Assembly: GCF_040545925.1 (NCBI RefSeq)
Contig: NZ_JBEPMX010000005.1
Coordinates: forward strand, 62,001 to 126,000
Length of the DNA stretch: 64,000 nt
Direction: 5' to 3'
DNA from: Alkalibacillus flavidus
GTDB taxonomy: Bacteria > Bacillota > Bacilli > Bacillales > Alkalibacillaceae
The position numbers were made by a program, and so were the translations under genes. Positions within the stretch are counted from its first letter, which is position 1. Each line of letters begins with the position of its first letter. Below are positions 52,913 through 60,407 of this stretch, piece after piece. The notes beneath the pieces were generated by a model. The model saw nothing but the letters and a program-made list of their open reading frames with translations, searched no databases and was not told where the DNA came from.

Positions 52913-54253
52913 TTATTCAGGTAAGAAAATAAAATACAGCAGGAAGATCACAAACAGGACATACATCACGGGGTGAATTTCCTTAGCGCGACCTTTCACA
53001 AGCATCGTAATTGGGTAAAAGATAAACCCGATCGCAATACCTGTTGCAATACTATACGTTAGCGGCATCGAAATTAACGTTAAAAATGCAGGAACAGCAA
53101 TTTCGAATTGATCCCATTCAACGTGACGTAAATTCGCTGCCATTAAAATGCCGACAATAATCAACGCAGGGGCTGTCACTTCAGCGGTCACAATACCGAG
53201 CAGTGGTGAGAAGAACAAAGCGAGTAAAAACAATATCGCTGTGACGACCGATGCAAAACCTGTTCTTGCGCCAGCACCGACCCCTGTTGTCGATTCGATA
53301 AACGAAGTCGTTGTCGACGTTCCTAAAATCGAACCAGCGACTGTTGCGGTCGAATCTGAGAATAATGCGCGGTTTGCTCGAGGTAGTTTGCCTTCTTTCA
53401 TCATACCACCTTGTGTGGCAACAGCGACAAGCGTTCCACCTGTATCAAAGAAATCGACGAATAAGAATGTCATAATCACGACGAGCATTTGTAACGTAAA
53501 GATTTCGCCGAAGTTGCCAAATGCAGCTCCGAATGTTGGCTCTAAACTCGGCACACCACTGACGACGTCATTCACACCTGATGGCGGATCGATCAAGCCG
53601 ACTAGCATGCCGACAACAGCCGTGATAATCATACCGTAAAACACGCCGCCTTTATAGCCTAATGTCAGCAAAATCACCGTGGCAACCACACCGAATATAG
53701 CGAGCAATGTGTAAGGGTCTTCTAGATTGCCGAGTGTTAAATACGTTTCCGAGTCCGCCTCAATAATACCGACATTCGTTAACCCAATAAATGCGATATA
53801 AACACCGATACCAGCACCGACGGCTAATTTTAAATTGTTCGGGATCGCATTAATCACTTTTTCACGTACACCTGTTAACGTTAAAACCATGAAAATAAGA
53901 CCTGAAGCTAACACACCAGCGAGCGCCGTTTCCCACGGAATCCCCCACTGCAAAATCACCGTATAAGCAAAGAATGCGTTCAAGCCCATACCTGGTGCGA
54001 GCGCAATCGGATACCGCGCGACTAACCCCATCACGAGCGTCCCGATCGCACCAGCTAGTGCCGTGGCGACAAAGACCGCATCTGGGTCCATGCGTGTCAC
54101 ACCTTCTGGCAACTCCTCAAAATCTAATAAAGCGAGCACTGACGGGTTAACAAATAAAATATACGCCATCGCTAAAAACGTCGTAATCCCGCCAATAATC
54201 TCGCGACGATAGGTCGTCCCTAATTCTTCAAAACGAAAATACTTTTTCAACAT
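52913..54253 (-). CDS. pbuG: Hypoxanthine/guanine permease
   Basis: A 446-residue AzgA-type NCS2 transporter with about 13 membrane segments. It has RREIIGGITTFLAMAYILFVNP at the start, ALAPGMGLNAFFAYT, FVDFFDTGGTLVAVA and TSFIESTTGVGAGARTG, all family signatures. ATG at 54253 after GGGAGGACATC; the longer frame to 54355 runs back into the riboswitch terminator. A guanine riboswitch controls it. In B. subtilis guaA precedes it; here guaA is missing. Confidence 0.95.
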   Translation of the reverse strand: MLKKYFRFEELGTTYRREIIGGITTFLAMAYILFVNPSVLALLDFEELPEGVTRMDPDAVFVATALAGAIGTLVMGLVARYPIALAPGMGLNAFFAYTVILQWGIPWETALAGVLASGLIFMVLTLTGVREKVINAIPNNLKLAVGAGIGVYIAFIGLTNVGIIEADSETYLTLGNLEDPYTLLAIFGVVATVILLTLGYKGGVFYGMIITAVVGMLVGLIDPPSGVNDVVSGVPSLEPTFGAAFGNFGEIFTLQMLVVIMTFLFVDFFDTGGTLVAVATQGGMMKEGKLPRANRALFSDSTATVAGSILGTSTTTSFIESTTGVGAGARTGFASVVTAILFLLALFFSPLLGIVTAEVTAPALIIVGILMAANLRHVEWDQFEIAVPAFLTLISMPLTYSIATGIAIGFIFYPITMLVKGRAKEIHPVMYVLFVIFLLYFIFLPE

Positions 54254-54282
54254 GATGTCCTCCCTTATTTTATGAAACACTA

Positions 54283-54322
54283 AAAAAAAGCACCCTTGAG
54301 CGTAATCGCCAAGAGTGCATAC
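54283..54322 (-). terminator. Riboswitch-controlled terminator of pbuG
   Basis: Minus strand GCACTCTTGGCG...GCTCAAGGGTGC stem followed by eight T, between the aptamer and the pbuG start. Confidence 0.9.
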
Positions 54323-54389
54323 GAGGACATAACACAATACAGTTGTCGATGCCAAAAAGACACAACACCTCTATTGTCGTTTTATTCGT

Positions 54390-54460
54390 CACTCATAGTC
54401 GGACTATTTACGGTAGTCCGGTAGAAACTCTTGGGCCGTATTCCCAATATTATATAAGTG
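54390..54460 (-). promoter_or_regulatory. Guanine riboswitch (pbuG)
   Basis: Minus strand CACTTATATAATA, GGCCCAAGAGTTTCTACCGG, ACCGTAAATAGTCCGACTAT and GAGTG give the three-way junction of the purine aptamer. The base before the UAUG strand is C (GACTATG), the guanine-type specificity, not U as in adenine riboswitches. Confidence 0.96.
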
Positions 54461-54489
54461 TTTCATATAAAATTTTCTTTACACCTACT

Positions 54490-54518
54490 ACTCTATCTCG
54501 AGAAAGGATGAACGTCAA
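54490..54518 (-). promoter_or_regulatory. Possible pbuG promoter
   Basis: Minus strand TTGACG and TAGAGT, 17 bp apart, about 30 nt before the riboswitch. The -10 is weak. Confidence 0.45.
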
Positions 54519-54521
54519 CCA

Positions 54522-56756
54522 TTATTTAGACAAAATTTGATCCGTCACGCGCGTCCATACTTGGTAGTAATCGGACGTCCTAGCATCTAGCGATTCATCA
54601 CGGTAAACAAACCGTTCATAATACTGTGTCAGCTCACTCATACTCTTACCATCTAACACACGGTCAGCTTGCGATGCATATTCTCGCAACGTCTCACCCG
54701 GCTTAAATGGATAACCTTCTTTCGCTAACAATTTCATTACGAATTGATACGACTGAGTGATCGTACTCTGATTAGGATGATGCTTTAACTGTCGTTTGCG
54801 CCAAGCGGTCGTTAAATGATCGCGATAATAAAACACTAAACCACCCGTCACAACGACGATTACACTCACAATAACCGTCGTCCACAGTGAGATTGTCGGT
54901 CCATCCCCACTAGCAGCAGCACCAGTTTCATCTTCGTCGCTACCTTCATCAAGCTGATCGTTCACATCAGATTGTTCCGATGAATCCGGTTGATCAAGCG
55001 TATCATCTTCGTTGTCCTCTAAAATGTCTTCAATCGACTCTCCTGTCGAAAAACTCGCTTGGTTTTGGAAGCCGACTGTCGGCTCAAACGGTACCCATCC
55101 GACGTCTGGGAAGTAAACTTCTACCCAAGAATGGGCGTTGTTGTTTTCCACTTCAAACACACCAGACCCTGCATCAGGGAACGTCTCTTGTTGAAATGCT
55201 CGATCGCCGCCGGTAAACCCTTTCGCCCAGCGCGCCGGGATGTCTAGCGAACGTAACATGACAACCATCGATGTTGAGAAGTTATCGCAATAGCCACGCT
55301 GTGTTTCAAATAAAAATTGATCGACATAATCTTCGTCTTCATCCGGTACAGCAACATCGTCTGTTGCATATTGGAAATTATTTCGGCTAAAGTAATCTTC
55401 AATCGCCGCGGCATAATCATAGCGATTTTGATCTTCTTCCGCGACAATCTCTTCTGCCAAAGCACTTACACGTTCCGGAAGATCTTCTGGCAATTGTAAA
55501 TACCCCTCATCGATTCCGGACTCTGAGTTATATTCAACAGGCACTTGTCGCATCGCATTGCGCGGAAAATCAGGACGAGTCGCTTCAAATGAATACGAAT
55601 CCTCCACAAGCATTTGCTCGCCATCGTCTAACGACAACAATTCCCCCGTTATCGGATTGTATTCGAAATTAATCCCCGTTTGGTCAGTTCCGACTTGATC
55701 AGTACCATAAATATACGGCAATTTCGTTAAATTCCCCGGTTCAACCATTTGTAATTGGAAATCCGTCTCAAGCTCGCCAACGACATCACCATACTGTGAC
55801 ATTTCAGGAAATTGGCCAGCATCATTAGCAATCGTCTCGCCATCTGATGACCGCTGCCAACCGAGACCTGTATAGACATCTTTCGTTTCAACTTTCCAAT
55901 ATCGCGGTGAATTTGCCGTCGCTAAAAACACCGTCGTATCATCCATTTGGAAACCGCCGCCGAGACGATCATCATTTTCACCGTAACCGACACGACGAAT
56001 ACCACCATCTCCCGGACCATCACCGAATCCACCCGCTGAAGCGGCTTGAATAAACGAGACAGGATCTGGCCATTGTGGTTCATACTTTGGCGCGGCATAA
56101 CCAATTGCAGCACTAATACCAATGACGAACATCATCGGAGCTAACCATTTCACCCATTGACGCGGTTGCGGTAAAGCCAGGCTTTCTTTTTCCACAATAC
56201 GATGGAAGTTAGCCAGAACGAGTAATAACGCACTTAACACAAACACACGAACAATGGCAGTATTCGCCTCATATAACGTAAACGTATCGAGAGCCGTCAC
56301 ATATAACACCGTTAGTAAAATAAACGCAAACGGTCGCTTTACAACGACGAACCAATAATATAACAAATAACTTAACATCCATAACAATAATAAAAAGAGT
56401 ATCGTACGAAATAGCGGTGTTAAGGCTTGCCAATTTTGTTGCATCGTTGCTACTATATTTTGCATCATATCTTGTGCGAGGAGTCCAATCCATTCAAACG
56501 AAAAAAACGTTGTATCAACGAATAAATAATGGACAAACACGAGTAACATAAACCCTTTGATTGTCGAGACAACACCAACAGGCAACTGCAGTAACGACAA
56601 TGCGAACATGAGTACAATAAAGACCATAAACACATGCGTTTCACCCGTATCTGTCACAATATTTAACGGGTAAACCCACTCCATTAAAAGCAACATACTA
56701 CCGATATAGAGCGCCAACGTTACCCAACGATTCGACTGATCTAGTTTTAGCCTCAT
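54522..56756 (-). CDS. yebA: Transglutaminase-like membrane protein YebA
   Basis: A 744-residue protein with six or so N-terminal transmembrane helices (DUF3488-like, 1-220), then an extracytoplasmic transglutaminase core with catalytic Cys in TQRGYCDNFSTSMV near 490, His in NNAHSWVEVYF near 540 and Asp in PDVGWVPFEPT near 552. An acidic Asp/Glu/Ser linker leads to a further membrane helix near 630 and a DUF4129 tail. It overlaps the DUF58 gene by 4 bp. The MoxR/DUF58/transglutaminase trio is a conserved operon; its substrate is unknown. Confidence 0.92.
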   Translation of the reverse strand: MRLKLDQSNRWVTLALYIGSMLLLMEWVYPLNIVTDTGETHVFMVFIVLMFALSLLQLPVGVVSTIKGFMLLVFVHYLFVDTTFFSFEWIGLLAQDMMQNIVATMQQNWQALTPLFRTILFLLLLWMLSYLLYYWFVVVKRPFAFILLTVLYVTALDTFTLYEANTAIVRVFVLSALLLVLANFHRIVEKESLALPQPRQWVKWLAPMMFVIGISAAIGYAAPKYEPQWPDPVSFIQAASAGGFGDGPGDGGIRRVGYGENDDRLGGGFQMDDTTVFLATANSPRYWKVETKDVYTGLGWQRSSDGETIANDAGQFPEMSQYGDVVGELETDFQLQMVEPGNLTKLPYIYGTDQVGTDQTGINFEYNPITGELLSLDDGEQMLVEDSYSFEATRPDFPRNAMRQVPVEYNSESGIDEGYLQLPEDLPERVSALAEEIVAEEDQNRYDYAAAIEDYFSRNNFQYATDDVAVPDEDEDYVDQFLFETQRGYCDNFSTSMVVMLRSLDIPARWAKGFTGGDRAFQQETFPDAGSGVFEVENNNAHSWVEVYFPDVGWVPFEPTVGFQNQASFSTGESIEDILEDNEDDTLDQPDSSEQSDVNDQLDEGSDEDETGAAASGDGPTISLWTTVIVSVIVVVTGGLVFYYRDHLTTAWRKRQLKHHPNQSTITQSYQFVMKLLAKEGYPFKPGETLREYASQADRVLDGKSMSELTQYYERFVYRDESLDARTSDYYQVWTRVTDQILSK

Positions 56757-58021
56757 GATGCGCTCACCTCAATCTGTCTCCTAGCTAAACGATCCTCATT
56801 TAACCACGTTACTTTAACGCCTGCATAATGTAATTGATCAAGCCCATGACGTTCGTCTTTCGCCATTAAATGCTTACTACTTACGAACACAAGCTCAACA
56901 TCGACTTGTTGTTGCCTCAATTGCAACACTGTCTGATGAATTGCTTTCGATAAATCGTGTGTCACAATCACTAAATGGCGATCTTTTGATAAATGCCACG
57001 CTTCACGCTTCAATTGTTTCGCAAATTGATGATCCTTCACCATGCGAATTTGACTTAACAGTTGTGTTAGTCGTTCGATCGATTGTTTACCATGTTTTAA
57101 CGTGACTTCTTCGCGCACTTTACCAAGCGCTACGACACTCACATCACCATAATCACCGTATGATTGTAATGAAATAGAATACGTCAACTCAACCCCCGCT
57201 TCAAACGCAAGCCAACGACTGTCCTCATCAGCATGACCGTTCAAAATTACCGTTAAGTCTTTCTGTTTTTCTTCTTCAAATTCTTTCGTCACGAGTTCAT
57301 GCTTACGCGCTGTCGTCTTCCAATCAATCCACGACAACTGATCACCCGGAGCATAATCGCGCACACCGGAGACGAGATTCGTATGGTTGGCTTTCACCGC
57401 ATAGTTCGTTTGCTGACCTTCTTCAAATGTAGACTGCTCAATCCCTAGCTTAAGCGGAATCTCGCCAGGTTCTACTAATACATGCGTATCAACATCCACA
57501 TACCGCTCCCGCTTCACAAACCCTAGTAAATCACCCGTCATCACTTTCACTTGTTTAAAATGATGACGCCCGCGTGGAATCGCATCTAATTCGTATTGAA
57601 ACTGCAGCTTCTGTTTCATAAATGGAAACATAACCGATTTCGCTTGCTTACGATTTTTCAATTGCTCTGGATGGGTTAAAAAACGATATTTATACTGCTT
57701 CGTATCATGCCACGTCACCATCTCTGGCAAATCATCTTCCACGACTAAATAAAATAATGGTAGCGGCACCCGACGTTGAATGGTTAACGTCACTCGGAGG
57801 GTTTGACCTGATTTCAAATAATGCTGATTAACGTTTCGCTCCACTTTCATAAGCCCCATCGGATAAAACACCATCATCATCCCATAAAGTAAAATCGGTA
57901 CGAAACTAAAAAACAAAAACCAGCTCACAAAGCCACCTTGAAACATACTATAGACGAATAAGATAGCTATAAGGGCCAGAATCGCCAATAATGTCACAAT
58001 CGTTTTAACAGATCGAATCAT
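56753..58021 (-). CDS. yeaD: DUF58 protein YeaD
   Basis: A 422-residue protein: two N-terminal membrane helices (about 8-50), then a von Willebrand-like DUF58 domain with VSGVRDYAPGDQLSWIDWKTTARKHELVTKEFEEEK (family signature near 215-250) and a C-terminal domain. DUF58 proteins act with MoxR ATPases. Starts 3 bp after the moxR gene and overlaps yebA by 4 bp, so all three are one operon. Confidence 0.92.
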   Translation of the reverse strand: MIRSVKTIVTLLAILALIAILFVYSMFQGGFVSWFLFFSFVPILLYGMMMVFYPMGLMKVERNVNQHYLKSGQTLRVTLTIQRRVPLPLFYLVVEDDLPEMVTWHDTKQYKYRFLTHPEQLKNRKQAKSVMFPFMKQKLQFQYELDAIPRGRHHFKQVKVMTGDLLGFVKRERYVDVDTHVLVEPGEIPLKLGIEQSTFEEGQQTNYAVKANHTNLVSGVRDYAPGDQLSWIDWKTTARKHELVTKEFEEEKQKDLTVILNGHADEDSRWLAFEAGVELTYSISLQSYGDYGDVSVVALGKVREEVTLKHGKQSIERLTQLLSQIRMVKDHQFAKQLKREAWHLSKDRHLVIVTHDLSKAIHQTVLQLRQQQVDVELVFVSSKHLMAKDERHGLDQLHYAGVKVTWLNEDRLARRQIEVSAS

Positions 58022-58024
58022 GCT

Positions 58025-58981
58025 TTATCCTCTTTCTACAGGAATCATCGTTTTCTTAATCAAGTCTTCTAACAACTGTTTGTCCGTCTTCCCTTCAAAT
58101 TTCGCCTCAGCCGTTAATTGTAAACGATGGGCTAAGACATGCGGCGCCATATATTTCACATCATCTGGAATCACATAATCGCGACTTTGAATTAACGCAT
58201 ACGCTTGGGCTGCTTTCATCAGTGCAATAGACGCACGCGGGCTTGCACCTAATTGAATAAGCGGGTGCTTCCGTGTATTCGTCACGATTTCTACAATGTA
58301 TTGTTTCACCGATGCACTCACATGAATATCTTGCACTTCTTCTTGCTTCTCTAATAAATCCGCTCTCGTCATCACCGGTTCAACCGCATCAATCGGATGA
58401 CCGTGAGTCGAACGGTCAAGCATCGTGATTTCTTCTTGTTTTACAGGATAACCCATTTTGAGTTTGATCAGAAAACGGTCGAGTTGCGCTTCTGGCAACG
58501 GATACGTCCCTTCATACTCAATCGGGTTTTGCGTCGCTAAAACGAAGAAAGGATCGTTTAACGGCCGCGTCATGCCATCAACGGTAATATGTTTTTCTTC
58601 CATACTTTCGAGCAGAGCAGATTGTGTTTTCGGCGATGTCCGGTTAATTTCATCCGCTAGCACGATATTGCCCATAATCGGTCCCGGCTGAAACTGGAAT
58701 TCCATCTCCTTTTGGTTATAAATCGACACACCTGTTACATCAGACGGTAATAAGTCCGGCGTAAATTGAATCCGTCGAAAATCAAGATCAAGCGATTTCG
58801 CAATGGAGCGAACGAGCATCGTTTTACCGACCCCTGGCACATCTTCTAACAAGACGTGGCCTTGCGCAAGCAGTGCAACAATCGTCAATTCGATCGTTTC
58901 GCGCTTGCCAACCATGACTGTTTCGATATTATCAATAAGTGTTTGAATTTGCGTGCGTTGTTCCGCCATTTGTTGATTCAT
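58025..58981 (-). CDS. yeaC: MoxR-family AAA+ ATPase YeaC
   Basis: A 318-residue AAA+ chaperone-like ATPase. Walker A EDVPGVGKTMLVRS near 50, Walker B VLADEINRTSPKTQSALLE near 110, sensor 1 FVLATQNPIEYEGTYPLPEAQLDRF near 145 and the C-terminal ASPRASIALMKAAQAYAL sensor 2 region are intact. ATG at 58981 lies 9 nt after GGGAGG; the ATG three codons upstream directly abuts the ribosome site. Head of the yeaC-yeaD-yebA operon. Confidence 0.95.
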   Translation of the reverse strand: MNQQMAEQRTQIQTLIDNIETVMVGKRETIELTIVALLAQGHVLLEDVPGVGKTMLVRSIAKSLDLDFRRIQFTPDLLPSDVTGVSIYNQKEMEFQFQPGPIMGNIVLADEINRTSPKTQSALLESMEEKHITVDGMTRPLNDPFFVLATQNPIEYEGTYPLPEAQLDRFLIKLKMGYPVKQEEITMLDRSTHGHPIDAVEPVMTRADLLEKQEEVQDIHVSASVKQYIVEIVTNTRKHPLIQLGASPRASIALMKAAQAYALIQSRDYVIPDDVKYMAPHVLAHRLQLTAEAKFEGKTDKQLLEDLIKKTMIPVERG

Positions 58982-59053
58982 ATGTAACATCCTCCCTCAA
59001 TGCATTGCATGTTTGATTGTATGATAGCGACCAAACTTGTGTAACTACATCCA

Positions 59054-59194
59054 TTATGGTTTTGGCTTCTCGACGTTATACCCTAGTTGGCGCATGTTTT
59101 CACGATAATTCCGACAATGCTCTTTAAAACATTGCGGACGAAAATCTTTCGGTAATTGATCTTTAAATTTTTCATAACAAAAACAACGATCCAC
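59054..59194 (-). CDS. Small Cys-containing protein, 46 aa
   Basis: Reads from GTG at 59194 (behind CAGGTGATAGAC) as DRCFCYEKFKDQLPKDFR, with four Cys in two clusters (CFC and CFKEHC) that could bind a metal, and a basic C-terminus ending VEKPKP. A longer frame to 59245 lacks a ribosome site. Family not recognised. Possibly a conserved small Bacillus protein. Confidence 0.55.
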   Translation of the reverse strand: MDRCFCYEKFKDQLPKDFRPQCFKEHCRNYRENMRQLGYNVEKPKP

Positions 59195-59288
59195 GTCTAT
59201 CACCTGCTCATCCCTACTCAACTTCGAAAGTATAAGAAAAGTCAAAATTTTATACCACTATGATAACACGAAATTGAAGTAAGTCGTG

Positions 59289-59331
59289 AATAAAATAAAA
59301 GTCGCTTCCAATTTTAGAAGCGACTTTTATT
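59289..59331 (-). terminator. Terminator after the DUF378 gene
   Basis: AAAATAAAAGTCGCTTC pairs with GAAGCGACTTTTATTTT; the stem directly follows the DUF378 stop codon. Confidence 0.88.
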
Positions 59332-59523
59332 TTATTCCCGATTAAATTCGCCCATAAATGACAGGGCGTAAAGGGCAGCTAACCCGACAATAATATAAAT
59401 AAGGCGTGGAATAAAGGCATCCATGCCACCAAACAAGCTGCCAACGAGATCCCATTCGAACAATCCGACTAAGAGCCAGTTCAAGCCGCCAATAATCAAT
59501 AAAATCATCGCTGTCAATTTCAC
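59332..59523 (-). CDS. DUF378 membrane protein
   Basis: A 63-residue protein with two membrane helices: KLTAMILLIIGGLNWLLVGLF, then DLVGSLFGGMDAFIPRLIYIIVGLAALYAL. The GGLNWLLVG and RLIYIIVGLAALY blocks define DUF378. GTG at 59523 is 9 nt after AAAGGTG; a GTG four codons upstream overlaps the ribosome site. Role unknown. Confidence 0.88.
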   Translation of the reverse strand: MKLTAMILLIIGGLNWLLVGLFEWDLVGSLFGGMDAFIPRLIYIIVGLAALYALSFMGEFNRE

Positions 59524-59639
59524 AAAAAACACCACCTTTTCGTCGTCAATATGAATAGTGACTATATGATGTTAGTATCACGCATTCACGCTTATTCATA
59601 CATCAGCCATATTAACGGGTATAGGTGGTGTTTGGGGAC

Positions 59640-60188
59640 TTATGATTGCTGCTTTAAGACATCAAACAATTGGTCAACATTGACGCGGTCTTCAGGCGAT
59701 TCATCTAAATGAGAGAAAGTCATTTTACCCTTTTCATCCAAAATAAGTGTCGCCCCTTGAATCGAGACATCTTCTGATTTCATCGACTTCATGACAACGT
59801 CTTTTTGACCATTATCTTTCGGTATGACGTTGGAAACTGTGCCTTTCAACATCCCTTTTAAACTCTTCATTAACAATTTACCTTTTGGCATCGTTTTCGT
59901 GCCCACTTCATCGTACGCTTGTTTGTCCGGGTCACCATAAAACGGAAATGGATAATCACCGAATTGATTAAGAAATTCTTGTACGAATGAACCTTTATGT
60001 GGCGCAATGACTATTAACTTATAGCCGAACTGCTCTAATTCTTCATAACGTTCACGCAACTGCGTGATATGCTCGCGGCAAACTGGTCAACCAAGGTGAC
60101 GAACGAGCGTCACGACTGTTTTCTGACCCTGAATCAACGCGTCTAATTCGACCGTTTCGCCGTTTGTTTTTTCTAATATTGCGTTCAT
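59640..60188 (-). CDS. Probable selenoprotein: peroxiredoxin-like (AhpC-TSA_2) with UxxC motif
   Basis: From ATG 60188, 8 nt after AAGGAGGG, the frame reads 182 residues of a thioredoxin-fold peroxiredoxin-like protein, interrupted only by UGA at codon 34 (60087-60089). The context LVRHLG-UGA-PVCREH places UGA where relatives have the first Cys of CxxC in RHxGCxxCREH; Cys37 is kept. The remaining 148 codons are open and well conserved: VIAPHKG, PFPFYGDPDKQAYDEVG, GATLILDEKG. A SECIS-like hairpin follows the UGA. A recent Cys-to-stop mutation is the alternative. No sel genes are in the window. A thiol- or selenol-based peroxidase or redox role is inferred. Confidence 0.72.
60052..60075 (-). 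promoter_or_regulatory. Candidate bacterial SECIS hairpin
   Basis: After the UGA (60087-60089) come 19 nt and then TCACGC-AGTT-GCGTGA (60067-60052), a 6-bp perfect stem with a four-base loop having G at position 2. The loop starts 25 nt after UGA. CATA (60075-60072 region) can extend the stem with UAUG downstream over a bulge. Distance, stem length and an early G in the loop fit the published general description of bacterial SECIS elements. Confidence 0.55.
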
Positions 60189-60267
60189 CGAGCGGACCCT
60201 CCTTTTAGAAATAGTTTACCCGAATCTCGCGAGCGTTCAAACTATTTTGTTTGGAGGGGACGTAAAA

Positions 60268-60407
60268 TATCGTCGTTATGTTAAACATATCGTCGCGTTT
60301 TCAGTTTTATCGTCGCAAACGAAAATATATCGTCGATTCACCGAAAATATCGCCGAGCTCAGCAATTTATCGCCGGATTCTCGATTATATCGTCGACTTC
60401 GCTTATG
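60268..60407. repeat. Phased intergenic array, seven exact 20-nt units (CGCCGA family)
   Basis: TATCGTCG or TATCGCCG recurs at 60268, 60288, 60308, 60328, 60348, 60368 and 60388, exactly every 20 nt. The final unit contains the stop codon of the purine permease. The array fills the gap between that gene's end and the selenoprotein promoter region. All seven units keep the 8-nt core, making it the most regular array in the window. Confidence 0.94.

Noticed and set aside
59640..60059. A 139-codon frame starting at an internal TTG as the true gene
   Set aside because: No ribosome site, and it lacks the first half of the thioredoxin fold; the ATG at 60188 with AAGGAGGG and UGA at codon 34 explains the whole family sequence.
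41611..60407. CRISPR arrays
   Set aside because: Units are 20-21 nt with a conserved 8-12-nt core and no constant repeat plus unique spacer of similar length; no cas genes are present.
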